DNA of 64,000 nucleotides from Rhizobium sp. Root1334 (GCF_001426665.1 NZ_LMEY01000023.1:643268-707267), one strand, 5' to 3'. Counted from the stretch's first letter, positions 17,370 to 26,671 are shown. Notes: generated from the letters alone by a model not told the origin. Made by a program: numbers and translations.

Positions 17370-18398
17370 ATGCGCGCTTTGCAACTGGTCGACGACCGCA
17401 AGCTGGAAATCACCGATCTTCCCGAACCGGAAGCCCCGGGTCCGGGCGAGGTCACGCTCCGCGTCAAAGCCGTTGCGCTCAACCATATCGACGTCTGGGG
17501 CTGGCGCGGCATGGCTTTTGCCAAGCGCAAGATGCCGCTGGTGATCGGCGCTGAAGCGTCCGGCGTGGTCGATCAGATCGGCCCGGGCGTGTCGAACGTC
17601 CTGCCGGGACAGCTCGTTTCGATCTACGGCGCGCGCACCTGTGGCCTCTGCCGTCCGTGCCGCGAAGGCCGCGACAATCTCTGCGAACATGTCGGCGGCG
17701 TCCATGGTTTCCATCTCGATGGCTTTGCCCAGGAAAAGGTCAACCTGCCAGCGCGCCTGCTCGTTCCGGCCCCTCCGGGCGTCGATGCGGTGGCTGCGGC
17801 AGTCGCGCCGGTGACCTTCGGCACCGTCGAGCACATGCTGTTCGACAATGCCAAGCTTGAGCCGGGCGAAACGATCCTCATTCACGCCGGCGGTTCCGGC
17901 ATCGGCTCGGCAGCCATCCAGCTGGCCAAAAAGATCGGCTGCACCGTCATCACCACGGTGGGCTCAGACGACAAGATCGAGAAGGCCAAGGCGCTCGGCG
18001 CCGATCACGTCATCAATTATCGTAAGGACCGTTTCGAGGGTGTGACCCGCAAGCTGACCAAGAAGAAGGGCGTCGATGTCGTCTTTGAACATGTCGGCAA
18101 GGACACGTGGGCTGCGTCGATGTTCGTCCTGAAGCGGGGCGGCCGTCTTGTCACCTGCGGTTCGACCTCCGGGGTTTCCACCGAAATGAACCTGATGATG
18201 CTTTTCCAGCAGCAGTTGAAGCTGCTCGGCTCCTTCGGCTGCCGCATGGAGAACATGGCCGACGCCATGCAGAAGATGGCGCGCGGGCTCGTTCACCCCG
18301 TCATCGACACCGAGGTCGGTTTTACCGAGATCGACAAGGCGCTCGAGCGCATGGAAACACGTCAGGTCTTCGGTAAAATCATCCTGCGGATGGACTGA
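17370..18398 (+). CDS. adh2XL: Zinc-type MDR oxidoreductase of the AcpXL cluster
   Basis: Medium-chain dehydrogenase/reductase, 342 residues. The structural zinc loop Cys91-Cys94-Cys97-Cys105 is intact (CGLCRPCREGRDNLC). The usual catalytic-zinc Cys near residue 39 is absent (ALNHIDVWGWRG), which resembles quinone oxidoreductase or enoyl-reductase types. Nucleotide motif HAGGSGIGSAAIQLAKKIG lies at about residues 171-189. In this cluster it may act as the enoyl reductase or another redox step of long-chain synthesis; that role is inferred from position between fabF1 and lpxXL. Confidence 0.88.
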   Translation: MRALQLVDDRKLEITDLPEPEAPGPGEVTLRVKAVALNHIDVWGWRGMAFAKRKMPLVIGAEASGVVDQIGPGVSNVLPGQLVSIYGARTCGLCRPCREGRDNLCEHVGGVHGFHLDGFAQEKVNLPARLLVPAPPGVDAVAAAVAPVTFGTVEHMLFDNAKLEPGETILIHAGGSGIGSAAIQLAKKIGCTVITTVGSDDKIEKAKALGADHVINYRKDRFEGVTRKLTKKKGVDVVFEHVGKDTWAASMFVLKRGGRLVTCGSTSGVSTEMNLMMLFQQQLKLLGSFGCRMENMADAMQKMARGLVHPVIDTEVGFTEIDKALERMETRQVFGKIILRMD

Positions 18399-18403
18399 AC
18401 ACC

Positions 18404-19342
18404 GTGCGCATGCTGATCACACGACTGGTTCTTGCCGCGCAGCGTTTTCGCCAGTGGTCGATCGCCCAGTTCGTCTTTCTGTTGCTGGGAACGCTCAAGC
18501 TGTTTCCGGCCAGAGGGGCCATCGAGTTCTCTGCCCGCTTCACAAGCTGGCTTGGGCCGAAACTGAAGCATCGTCACAAACTGACGATGACCAATCTTCG
18601 CAATGCTTTTCCTGAGAAGAGCGAGGCGGAGATCGAGGCTATTGCACTGGAGAGCTGGGGCAGTATTGGCCGGCTTGCCGCAGAATATGTATTTTTGGAC
18701 GAGCTTTTCGATTTCGATCCGGCAAACCCGAAGCCTGGCCGTATTGAAGTGTCCGGTATCCCGCTGTTCCTGGAACTGCGCGACAACCCGCGCCCGTTCA
18801 TCGTCTTTACCGCCCATACCGGTAATTTCGAGCTTTTGCCGGTGGCAAGTGCTGCCTTCGGGCTGGATGTCACTGTGCTGTTCCGGCCGCCGAACAATCC
18901 TTATGTTGCCGACAAGGTCTTCGATTTCCGCAAGCAGCGCATGGGCAATCTGGTTCCCTCGCATGCCGGATCTTCCTTCACGCTGGCACGCAAGCTTGAG
19001 GCGGGCGGCGCTGTCGGTGTTCTGGTTGATCAGAAGTTCCGCAAGGGGCTGATGACAAAATTCTTCGGCCGTGATGTGCGCACCAATCCGCTGCTGGCCA
19101 AGCTGGTGCGGCAGTTTAATTGCGAGGTCTATCCGGCCCGCTCCATCCGGTTGCCTGATGGACGTTTCCGCCTTGAGCTGGAGCCGGCGATTGAAATCCC
19201 GCGCAAGCCGGACGGCGGTGTCGATGTCAATGCGACAGCACAGTTGCTGAACGACAAGGTCGAGAGCTGGGTGCGCGAGTATCCCGGGCAGTGGCTCTGG
19301 TACCATGATCGCTGGCACATCAAGAAACATTTGAAAGACTGA
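18404..19342 (+). CDS. lpxXL: Lipid A very-long-chain acyltransferase LpxXL
   Basis: LpxL/MsbB-family lysophospholipid acyltransferase. Expected to move the very-long-chain acyl group from AcpXL to a hydroxyl of lipid A at the inner membrane. The catalytic HX4E motif is His138...Glu143 (AHTGNFE); an N-terminal hydrophobic segment anchors it. GTG 18404 gives 312 residues; ATG 18410 is two codons inside. The gene lies 5 bp after the oxidoreductase and ends the operon. Confidence 0.93.
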   Translation: MRMLITRLVLAAQRFRQWSIAQFVFLLLGTLKLFPARGAIEFSARFTSWLGPKLKHRHKLTMTNLRNAFPEKSEAEIEAIALESWGSIGRLAAEYVFLDELFDFDPANPKPGRIEVSGIPLFLELRDNPRPFIVFTAHTGNFELLPVASAAFGLDVTVLFRPPNNPYVADKVFDFRKQRMGNLVPSHAGSSFTLARKLEAGGAVGVLVDQKFRKGLMTKFFGRDVRTNPLLAKLVRQFNCEVYPARSIRLPDGRFRLELEPAIEIPRKPDGGVDVNATAQLLNDKVESWVREYPGQWLWYHDRWHIKKHLKD

Positions 19343-19743
19343 GTATGTAGCGTCGCTTTCCGCTATGTAGAGCTGGCGGTCGGCGCAACTTCGTGACAAG
19401 TACATACGAACAGTTGAGTCTCTGTCTGTTGTCGGCGCATGCAGATTGCATCGTGTGATCAGTAATGGCTTGCAAGTACCGCCGGTGTCGGGAGAAGCCG
19501 CTGCGCGGCCCAGTGCGTTTTATATCGGTTGCCTAAAATAAGTTCACCGGAAACGTTTCAGGTGATTTTTCAGGTGTTGAACACCATCATTTTGGGTGTA
19601 AACTTCAGGTATTACTATAGGACGATTGCAAGCGCTTCGGGTTTGTAAAATAGCGCCTTCAATCGATTTATTTTTTGATTGCGTTCAATTTTCCTGAGCT
19701 TTTCACGCTTAAACGGAAAATTGAGTGGGGAGTGGGGTGGAAA
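19343..19743. other. Intergenic region before the PAS-domain gene
   Basis: About 400 bp without a supported gene. It is AT-richer toward the right and holds a perfect 13-bp odd palindrome GGTGTTGAACACC (19573-19585) close to a TTTCAGGTGA direct repeat (about 19556 and 19569). These could be operator sites for the downstream gene. Confidence 0.4.
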
Positions 19744-20457
19744 TTGAAGGCACTGATCGAGCTCTTCTGGTTCAAATATTCTCAGCTGCAATATGCGGTG
19801 AAATCCGGTGATGATCTGCTGATCAGCATTCTTGATCGCGAGATCGAGCCGGTTCTTACCACAATTTACGAGGAGAAGGCCGAGACCGTCGCTGATGCGC
19901 GCCTGCAGTTCCAGTTCGTCCTTGATCTCCTGCGCAAGGAAGCCGACGATGTGTCAAGCGTGCTGCGCCAACGCGATGTCCTGCAGACGCTGGCCGACCG
20001 TTATTTTTCCGCTGGCGGCAGCGAAGCCGCTGAAAAGCCGTGGATGTCACCACCTCCGACGGCTGCAGCCCTCAAGGGCCGGGCAGACGAAGGGTTTCTC
20101 AATGAAGCGATCCTCGACTGTTTGCCGGACCGTGTCGCGGTGATCACGCCGGATTACCGCTATCTCTATACCAACCCCGTCAATGCGGCCCGGCTGGAAG
20201 AACGGCCGATGGACCTCGTCGGCCGCCATATCGTCGAGTTCGTCGGCATCCAGCGCTTCGAGCAGCGGGTGAAGCCCAATCTCGACAAGTGTTTTTCCGG
20301 TGAGCTGGTCGATTACACCTTCGCGAAGGATGTCGGGAACCGCACCGTCGTGGTGCGCTGCCGGATGACGCCCTGCATGTCGGGCACGGGCAAGGTCATC
20401 GGTGCCATTCTGGTGCTGCAGGAAATCGCCGACCGCCGCCGTTCGATCGCGGCCTGA
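19744..20457 (+). CDS. PAS-domain protein of unknown function
   Basis: A helical N-terminal part of about 110 residues (LIELFWFKYSQLQYAV, then IYEEKAETVADARLQFQFVL) is followed by one PAS domain in the C-terminal half (AILDCLPDRVAVITPDYRYLYTNPVNAARL ... DLVGRHIVEFVG ... ILVLQEIADRR). No kinase, GGDEF, EAL or HTH output domain is visible, so it may be an adaptor or a sensor that acts by interaction. The start is uncertain: TTG 19744 (about 237 residues), GTG 19732 and TTG 19675 are all open; GGGAGTGGGG just upstream favours 19732-19744. Monocistronic by spacing. Confidence 0.72.
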   Translation: MKALIELFWFKYSQLQYAVKSGDDLLISILDREIEPVLTTIYEEKAETVADARLQFQFVLDLLRKEADDVSSVLRQRDVLQTLADRYFSAGGSEAAEKPWMSPPPTAAALKGRADEGFLNEAILDCLPDRVAVITPDYRYLYTNPVNAARLEERPMDLVGRHIVEFVGIQRFEQRVKPNLDKCFSGELVDYTFAKDVGNRTVVVRCRMTPCMSGTGKVIGAILVLQEIADRRRSIAA

Positions 20458-20503
20458 TGGCGAAAGGCGAGGGTGGTTGCCCTCGCTCACCGGTCTTTCA
20501 CTG

Positions 20504-20863
20504 TTACTTGTCCGACCAGACAGCCAGTTCGTAACCGTCCGGATCCTGGAAATGGAAGCGTCTTCCGCCCGGGAAGGAAAATGTCTCGACGACGATGCGA
20601 GCGCCTTGTGCTTCGAGCCTGGTCTGGGTTTCGGCGAGATCATCGGCATAGAGAATGATCAATGGGCCGCCGGGCTTTGGTGTTCCCGTGGTCAGGCCGC
20701 CGGTCAGCCGCCCATCGGTGAATTCGCAATATTGCGGGCCGTAGTCCGTAAATGACCAGCCGAATGCTGCGCCATAAAATGCCTTCGAGCGTGCAATATC
20801 CCTCACCGCGAACTCGATATTATCGATCTGGCGGTCGGTTCCCTTCTGTCCCATGTTGGTCAT
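20504..20863 (-). CDS. VOC-family (glyoxalase-like) protein
   Basis: Vicinal oxygen chelate fold, 119 residues: one beta-alpha-beta-beta-beta pair with IDNIEFAVRDIARSKAFYGAAFGW at the N-terminus and GRRFHFQDPDGYELAVWSDK at the end, the normal glyoxalase/bleomycin-resistance pattern. The substrate is unknown. Just 3 bp downstream of the SRPBCC gene on the same strand, and that in turn lies behind an AraC regulator, so these three probably form one operon. Confidence 0.88.
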   Translation of the reverse strand: MTNMGQKGTDRQIDNIEFAVRDIARSKAFYGAAFGWSFTDYGPQYCEFTDGRLTGGLTTGTPKPGGPLIILYADDLAETQTRLEAQGARIVVETFSFPGGRRFHFQDPDGYELAVWSDK

Positions 20864-20866
20864 TCC

Positions 20867-21256
20867 TTATGTTTCCAGCTGTGCTTTCAATGCGTTGAGG
20901 TCCTTTTTAACCCAATCGGCATCGCCGTCGAATTGTTCCTTGCTCATGCCGGGCTGCCTGAGCAGCGTGAACAAGACTTCCGCGCCGCTGCCGTTCGGCA
21001 CGACACGCAGAGCATTATGGACCTGGATGCCCGTTTCCAGCGTGACGAGGTGGTCGAGCACGCCGAGATCGTTGCGGGGTGTGAAGCGGACGCGGGCATT
21101 GCCGAGCGCGCCGCTTGCCACCCACTCGTCGCCGTCCGGCTCCAGCCCGGCGGCAAGACCGGATGCCCATGATGGCATGTTTTCCGGGTTGGCCGCGTAG
21201 GCATAGACGTCGCGCCAATTCCTCTCGATACTGATATGAATGATTTTCGCTTCCAT
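20867..21256 (-). CDS. SRPBCC (START-like) family protein
   Basis: Ligand-binding START/Bet v1-like fold: IIHISIERNWRDVYAYAANPENMPSWASGL at the N-terminus, a beta-rich centre and a C-terminal helix ending KKDLNALKAQLET. About 129 residues from ATG 21256; the frame is open upstream, but GGAGAAGG at about 21269-21276 supports a start at 21256 or GTG 21265. No catalytic residues can be named. Operon partner of the VOC protein. Confidence 0.82.
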   Translation of the reverse strand: MEAKIIHISIERNWRDVYAYAANPENMPSWASGLAAGLEPDGDEWVASGALGNARVRFTPRNDLGVLDHLVTLETGIQVHNALRVVPNGSGAEVLFTLLRQPGMSKEQFDGDADWVKKDLNALKAQLET

Positions 21257-21337
21257 CACGGCCACACCACCTTCTCCTTTTTTGCCGCTTGCGACCATGC
21301 GATGGCCGAACGCGAAAAGATTGAACAAAACGGACAA

Positions 21338-22123
21338 TCACGCCACAAGCTGCTGCCGGATTTCGGCAGGGGGCAGACCGGCCAGTGCCTGCACCTCGCG
21401 GCACATATGTGCCTGATCCGCGTAGCCTGCCTCAAGTGCCAGGATGGACATTGGCTGCCATTGGTTTGCTTTCAAAAGCGAAAGAAACCGTTGGAAACGC
21501 AGAATCCGGCCGAGTGTCTTGGGCCCGTAGCCGAAATGATCGAGGCAGCGTCGCCGCAACGTCCGTTCGCCATAGCCAAGCGCCCGCGCGAGAGCTTCGA
21601 CCGTCTGCGGGCGTTCTCTGCCCTTGCGTGAAAGATATTCGAAGGCGTGGAGCGTATCGTCTGAAGGTGTTGTGACCTGAGCGGCTCGCTGCGTGAGGAA
21701 ATCTTGCAACAATGCCAACCCCTCCACGGTGGACCCCGTTTCCGACAGGCGTTCATGAAGCTCCCGGCCATCGGCTCCCCACAGATCTGAAAGCGCTACC
21801 GTTTCGCCGGTGATTTCGGCGATCGACAGGTTTAGCCATCTGGCGGCGGCACCCGGCTGAAAGCGAAAGCCAACAACGGTTTCGCCCGCTTGTAGCGGCG
21901 GGAAGGCTGCGGTTCTGTCTGGACCGGCGACGAAAAGCCCGCGGCTGGACCAGAGAATATCGCTGCACCCATCCGGCACGACCACGACGACATTGTCGAA
22001 ATCGGCGGGCAGGTGATGGAGCCACGTGCACCGGAAATGCGACGCGAGTGCCGCCGGCGGCGCCTGTTCGCTGTAGCGCCCCACAGACGCGGCGATGGCC
22101 ATGTTTTCTTGTCCGATCCTCAC
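21338..22123 (-). CDS. AraC-family transcriptional regulator
   Basis: The C-terminal double HTH of AraC/XylS type is clear (TVEALARALGYGERTLRRRCLDHFGYGPKTL ... ILALEAGYADQAHMCREVQALAG). The N-terminal ~150 residues form a cupin-like sensing domain with PDGCSDILW, as in the subgroup often annotated DUF6597. GTG 22123 is preferred, with AGGGAGGA 7 bases upstream, giving 261 residues; the longer frame to 22231 lacks such a site. Probably regulates the following SRPBCC and VOC genes 81 bp downstream. Confidence 0.9.
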   Translation of the reverse strand: MRIGQENMAIAASVGRYSEQAPPAALASHFRCTWLHHLPADFDNVVVVVPDGCSDILWSSRGLFVAGPDRTAAFPPLQAGETVVGFRFQPGAAARWLNLSIAEITGETVALSDLWGADGRELHERLSETGSTVEGLALLQDFLTQRAAQVTTPSDDTLHAFEYLSRKGRERPQTVEALARALGYGERTLRRRCLDHFGYGPKTLGRILRFQRFLSLLKANQWQPMSILALEAGYADQAHMCREVQALAGLPPAEIRQQLVA

Positions 22124-22391
22124 GCATGTCCTCCCTGGCCGGCCCGGCAAAGGTGATTTCCCGATGCGACCTGTCAGCACGGCAAACCTACTCCAGTGCA
22201 GCGGAAAAGTATCACTTTTGACAACAATCACTTGTCGTTAATCGATTTGAATGCCAAAACTCCCTCAGCATCCGCAGGGCGTATTCAGGCCTCCATGGCC
22301 GAAAAAAATCTCCCTGCAAGTTCAATCTGGTGAAGCCGTGTGCAAGCCCCGCCGGGCTTTGGCACCTTCACTGTCCAACGGAGGCACATAC

Positions 22392-23822
22392 GTGGCACAG
22401 GCAGAAATCGGCCTTATCGGTCTTGGTGTTATGGGATCGAATCTGGCGCTCAACATTGCCGAAAAGGGCAACAAGATCGCAGTCTTCAACCGCACGGTCG
22501 AGGCAACGCGGAAATTCTATGCCGAAGCGGGCAGCCTGCAAAGCCAGATCGTACCGTGCGAGACCATCGAGGAGTTCGTTGCTGCCATCCGCCCGCCGCG
22601 GCCGATCATCATCATGATCAAGGCCGGCGAACCGGTCGATCAGCAGATGGAATTGCTCAAGCCCTATCTTGAGAAGAACGACATCATGATCGATGCCGGC
22701 AACGCCAATTTCCGCGACACGATGCGCCGCTTCGACAATCTCAAGGACAGCGGCCTGACCTTCATCGGCATGGGCGTTTCCGGCGGCGAAGAGGGCGCGC
22801 GTCATGGCCCGTCCATCATGGTCGGCGGCAAGGAAGACTCCTGGAAGCGTGTCGAGAAGGTGCTGACCTCGATCGCTGCAAAATACAACAACGATCCGTG
22901 CGTCGCCTGGCTCGGCGAAAATGGTGCAGGTCATTTCGTCAAGACCATCCATAACGGCATCGAATATGCCGACATGCAGATGATCGCCGAAATCTATGGC
23001 ATCCTGCGCGACGGGCTGAAGATGAGTGCCACCGAGATCGGGGAAGTCTTTGGCGAATGGAACAAGGGCCGCCTCAATTCCTACCTGATCGAGATCACCG
23101 AGACGGTTCTGAAGGCCGCTGACCCGATCACCGGCAAGCCGATCGTCGATCTCATCCTCGACAAGGCCGGCCAGAAGGGCACCGGCAAGTGGTCGGTGAT
23201 CGAGGCGCAGAACATGGGCATTCCGGCGACAGCTATTGAAGCTGCTGTTGCGGCCCGCAGTATCTCGTCAGTCAAGGGCGAGCGCGAAGCGGCAGAAAAG
23301 GTGCTTGGTCTGCCGAATGTCGGCGAATTCAAGGTTGCCGACAAGGCTGCCTTCCTCAAGGATCTCGAAAGCGCGCTTCTGGCTGCCAAGATCGGCGCTT
23401 ATGCGCAAGGGTTCGCGGTCATGGCGGAAGCCTCGCGCGAGTTCAACTGGAACCTGCCGATGCCAACGATCGCCAAAATCTGGCGCGCAGGCTGCATCAT
23501 CCGCTCGGTCTTCCTCGACGAGATCACCACGGCCTTCACCAAGGATCCGACGGTTGCCAATCTGATCGTTACGCCGGCTTTCTCCGCGATGGTCAAGGAA
23601 ACCGACGGCGCGCTTCGCCGTGTCGTGTCTGCAGCGGTTCTCGGCGGTCTGCCGGTTCCAGCCCTTGCTTCGGCGCTCGGCTATTTCGACAGCTACCGCC
23701 GCGGCCGCGGTACGGCCAATGTCATCCAGGCGCAGCGCGACTTCTTCGGCGCACACGGTTTCGACCGCATCGATGGTGCCGATTCCCATCACGGTCCATG
23801 GGGCAGCGGCCTCAACGCCTGA
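22392..23822 (+). CDS. gnd: 6-phosphogluconate dehydrogenase (decarboxylating)
   Basis: Oxidatively decarboxylates 6-phosphogluconate to ribulose 5-phosphate with NADP+ in the pentose phosphate pathway. Cofactor motif GLIGLGVMGSNLALN at residues 7-21; GVSGGEEGARHGPSIMVGG and the catalytic-lysine segment HFVKTIHNGIEY are intact; the C-terminal SYRRGR motif is present. GTG 22392 with GGAGG at 22380-22384 gives 476 residues, the usual length; the open frame upstream is not conserved protein. Confidence 0.96.
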   Translation: MAQAEIGLIGLGVMGSNLALNIAEKGNKIAVFNRTVEATRKFYAEAGSLQSQIVPCETIEEFVAAIRPPRPIIIMIKAGEPVDQQMELLKPYLEKNDIMIDAGNANFRDTMRRFDNLKDSGLTFIGMGVSGGEEGARHGPSIMVGGKEDSWKRVEKVLTSIAAKYNNDPCVAWLGENGAGHFVKTIHNGIEYADMQMIAEIYGILRDGLKMSATEIGEVFGEWNKGRLNSYLIEITETVLKAADPITGKPIVDLILDKAGQKGTGKWSVIEAQNMGIPATAIEAAVAARSISSVKGEREAAEKVLGLPNVGEFKVADKAAFLKDLESALLAAKIGAYAQGFAVMAEASREFNWNLPMPTIAKIWRAGCIIRSVFLDEITTAFTKDPTVANLIVTPAFSAMVKETDGALRRVVSAAVLGGLPVPALASALGYFDSYRRGRGTANVIQAQRDFFGAHGFDRIDGADSHHGPWGSGLNA

Positions 23823-23851
23823 TGATCCGTCGATCGGAGAGATAAAACTGG

Positions 23852-23890
23852 AACGGCCGCTGTTGATCAGCGGCCGTTCTGCTTTCTGGG
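23852..23890. terminator. Bidirectional terminator between gnd and the LacI gene
   Basis: A 12-bp perfect stem, GAACGGCCGCTG (23852-23863) with CAGCGGCCGTTC (23869-23880), loop TTGAT, lies between two convergent genes. Confidence 0.75.
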
Positions 23891-23907
23891 TCGTGTCTTG
23901 AGATCGC

Positions 23908-24945
23908 TCAGTTCTGCAGGACGGGGAAACTCAGCGTCTGCAATTCGGCCGAGGGCTGGCCTTCGATACGGGCGATCACCGCTTTTGCCAGTTCGCGTCC
24001 GGCAAGCCTGAAATCTTCCCTGAGTGTGATGACCTCCGGCCTTAGCCATTGCAGGAAGTCGTTCGATTGCTTTGAGACCATGTCGACGTCCCGAGCGAGC
24101 TTCAGTCCTGCCGCTTCGATCCCGGCGACCAGTGCCACGGCACCGCCGCCGCTACCGGAGATCACGCCGTCGGGCGCACCGGGCGCACGCATAACTGCTT
24201 CGCAGGCGGCGCGGATGTCCGCCAGGCTGTTATCCAGGTCGACCGTGTTGAACGGAACAGATGTCGCGCCGAAATCCCGAAGGCCGCGCTCGAAGCCGGT
24301 GCGCATGTGCATATGGTAGGTCAGCGATGGCGGCGGGTGTAGCAGCATGACCCGCCGCCTGCCGCGCTCGACCAGCATGCGCACGGCATCGTAGGCGAAG
24401 CGCTCGTTGTCGAAGTCATGGAAGGGATGGACGTGGCCCATTTCCGTGCGGCCATGCGTGCCAAAGGGAAAGTTGCGCTCCATCATCAACGCGACACGTG
24501 GATCTTTTGGTTCCGTCCGCGAAATGATCACGCCGTCTGCCGCTCCGGTATCCAGTACATAGCGCACAGGATCGAGCGGATCGCTCCGTGCGCTGTAGGG
24601 CGTGATCACGAGGTGATATTGGGTGGCGGCGAGGATTTCAGAAATACCGACAACCATCGGGCTCGTCAGACCGATGAATTCCTCTTCCAGGCTGAGGATC
24701 AGGCTGATGACATTGGTTTTTCCCGTCCGCAGACGCACACCGGCCCGGTTGGGATGATATCCGACCTGGGCCGCGACCAGCCGGACGCGCTCCTTGGTCT
24801 CGGCGCCAATATCAGGCGCGTCCTTCAGCGCCCGGGATACCGTCGTGATGCCAAGTCCGGTCATGAAGGCAATCGTCTTCAAGGTCGGGCGTTCATTCGG
24901 CGAAGGCGGCACCGAGGCCGGTCGGCTCTTATGTTTTTCGTCCAT
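23908..24945 (-). CDS. LacI-family transcriptional regulator
   Basis: N-terminal HTH TLKTIAFMTGLGITTVSRALKD (about residues 21-42) and a periplasmic-binding-like sugar domain (PDGVISGSGGGAVALV). Start ATG 24945 (MDEKHKSRP) follows GGGCGGGGA; the frame continues upstream to 25017 without a better start. A charged ~20-residue leader before the HTH is longer than usual. Divergent from the beta-mannoside ABC operon and presumably its repressor; two matching CG-centred operator-like sites lie in the gap. Confidence 0.92.
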   Translation of the reverse strand: MDEKHKSRPASVPPSPNERPTLKTIAFMTGLGITTVSRALKDAPDIGAETKERVRLVAAQVGYHPNRAGVRLRTGKTNVISLILSLEEEFIGLTSPMVVGISEILAATQYHLVITPYSARSDPLDPVRYVLDTGAADGVIISRTEPKDPRVALMMERNFPFGTHGRTEMGHVHPFHDFDNERFAYDAVRMLVERGRRRVMLLHPPPSLTYHMHMRTGFERGLRDFGATSVPFNTVDLDNSLADIRAACEAVMRAPGAPDGVISGSGGGAVALVAGIEAAGLKLARDVDMVSKQSNDFLQWLRPEVITLREDFRLAGRELAKAVIARIEGQPSAELQTLSFPVLQN

Positions 24946-25089
24946 TCCCCGCCCATCGCTTTCCAAAGTCAGGCAGTTATGCCGCAAGGGGCAGAGTCTG
25001 CCTGCTGTCGCCCCCACAGGCTCGCCAGCCTTATATACGATTCATGACACAGGGGCACCCAGGCGTCGGTTCTCCCCTCTGTTCAAAAT

Positions 25090-25103
25090 CTGTAACGATA
25101 CAG
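25090..25103. promoter_or_regulatory. LacI-type operator candidate 1
   Basis: CTGTAACGATACAG, an inverted repeat centred on CG (arms CTGTA/TACAG). It shares GTAACG and TACAG with site 2 at 25406-25419. It lies 145 bp upstream of the LacI gene start. Confidence 0.6.
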
Positions 25104-25405
25104 TTGTCTTGTCGAGCGATTTTTTAGTTTTTATATGTGAGCTCACCGAAAGGTTGAATCCTGCGCCGCGGCATATTTCCCGTGCGTTTGCGAGACATGT
25201 TTCCCCGCGGGTTCGGAAAGAAAACCCGGATAATGGATCATATATCTCTATTTATTGCCGATTTTGTTCAAAAATGCACCGCAGAAAAGCGAGGGATGCA
25301 GGTCTTTCTTGTATGAGGATATGCAATCAAGGATTGTTTTTGGTTTTTACCTTGAATTATGCGTTGTGGTGGTTGCGTCTGCTAATCGATTGAACTAAGT
25401 TTTTA

Positions 25406-25419
25406 CGGTAACGTTACAG
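25406..25419. promoter_or_regulatory. LacI-type operator candidate 2
   Basis: CGGTAACGTTACAG contains the perfect palindrome GTAACGTTAC (25408-25417). It sits only 17 bp before the binding-protein ATG, next to the ribosome binding site, so a bound repressor would block the transcript leader. Confidence 0.65.
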
Positions 25420-25435
25420 TGAGGGAGGAAAACTC

Positions 25436-26671
25436 ATGAAATTGCGTTTGTTGGCTGCTGCATTGGCGGCAACAGTCGTGCTTCCACTGGGCATCGCTAA
25501 CGCGGCCGATCTGGAAGTGACACATTGGTGGACGTCCGGAGGTGAAGCTGCGGCCGTTGCGGAACTGGCTAAGGCATTCGATGCCACCGGCAATCATTGG
25601 GTCGACGGTGCGATCGCCGGTTCTGGCGGTACAGCGCGGCCGATCATGGTCAGCCGCATCACCGGCGGCGATCCGATGGGCGCCACCCAGTTCAACCACG
25701 GCCGTCAGGCCGAAGAGCTGGTTCAGGCTGGTCTGATGCGCGACCTGACGGATGTCGCGACCAAGGAAAACTGGAAGGGCATCATCAAGCCGGCGAGCTT
25801 GCTCGACAGCTGCACGATCGACGGCAAAATCTATTGCGCGCCGGTGAACATTCATTCCTGGCAGTGGTTGTGGCTTTCCAATGCCGCGTTCAAGACGGCT
25901 GGCGTCGACGTGCCGAAGAACTGGGATGAATTTGTTGCCGCCGCTCCGGCGCTTGAAAAGGCTGGTATCGTTCCGCTCGCGGTTGGCGGTCAGCCCTGGC
26001 AGGCCAACGGTGCGTTCGGGGTGCTGATGATCGCTATCGGCGGCAAGGATGTCTACCAGAAAGTCTTCTCCGACAAGGATGCCGAAGCAGCCGCTGGTCC
26101 GGAAATGGTCAAGGTGTTCAAGGCCGCCGACGACGCCCGCCGCCTGTCCAAGGGCACCAACGTCCAGGATTGGAATCAGGCGACCAATCTGGTCATCACC
26201 GGCAAGGCCGGCGGACAGATCATGGGCGACTGGGCGCAGGGCGAATTCCAGCTCGCCGGCCAGAAGGCCGGTACCGATTACACCTGCCTGCCGGGCCTCG
26301 GCGTCAACGAAATCATCTCGACCGGCGGCGATGCCTTCTATTTCCCGCTCCTGAAGGATGAAGAAAAGTCCAAGGCCCAGGAAGTGCTGGCATCGACGCT
26401 TCTCAACCCGGCAACGCAGGTTGCTTTCAACTTGAAAAAGGGCTCCCTGCCGGTCCGTGGCGACGTTGATCTCGCCGCCGCAAACGACTGCATGAAGAAG
26501 GGCCTTGATATTCTTGCCAAGGGCAATGTCATCGTCAGCACCGATCAGCTGCTTTCGGCTGACAGCCAGAAGCAGATGGAAGATCTCTTCTCCGAGTTCT
26601 TCGCGACGCCGACCATGACGCCGGAAGATGCACAGAAGCGCTTCGTCGATATCATCGCCGCAGCCGACTAA
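25436..26671 (+). CDS. CUT1 ABC transporter sugar-binding protein
   Basis: Periplasmic substrate-binding protein of 411 residues. Signal peptide about residues 1-23 (LLAAALAATVVLPLGIANAAD), then LEVTHWWTSGGEAAAVAELAKAF, the typical start of glucose/mannose-type CUT1 binders. Aromatic residues such as SWQWLW and GQPWQANGAF likely line the sugar site. The downstream beta-mannosidase suggests mannobiose or other beta-mannosides as ligands (inference). A hairpin after the stop (26691-26717) would stabilise this part of the transcript, as usual for binding proteins. Confidence 0.92.
   Translation: MKLRLLAAALAATVVLPLGIANAADLEVTHWWTSGGEAAAVAELAKAFDATGNHWVDGAIAGSGGTARPIMVSRITGGDPMGATQFNHGRQAEELVQAGLMRDLTDVATKENWKGIIKPASLLDSCTIDGKIYCAPVNIHSWQWLWLSNAAFKTAGVDVPKNWDEFVAAAPALEKAGIVPLAVGGQPWQANGAFGVLMIAIGGKDVYQKVFSDKDAEAAAGPEMVKVFKAADDARRLSKGTNVQDWNQATNLVITGKAGGQIMGDWAQGEFQLAGQKAGTDYTCLPGLGVNEIISTGGDAFYFPLLKDEEKSKAQEVLASTLLNPATQVAFNLKKGSLPVRGDVDLAAANDCMKKGLDILAKGNVIVSTDQLLSADSQKQMEDLFSEFFATPTMTPEDAQKRFVDIIAAAD

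Larger units (their letters stand above)
24946..25435. promoter_or_regulatory. Divergent control region of the beta-mannoside locus
   Basis: No gene is supported in these 490 bp. It holds two related LacI-type sites (25090-25103 and 25406-25419), an AT-rich stretch about 25200-25400 likely to include the promoter of the transport operon, and a strong ribosome binding site AGGGAGGAA (about 25422-25430) before the binding-protein gene. Confidence 0.6.
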
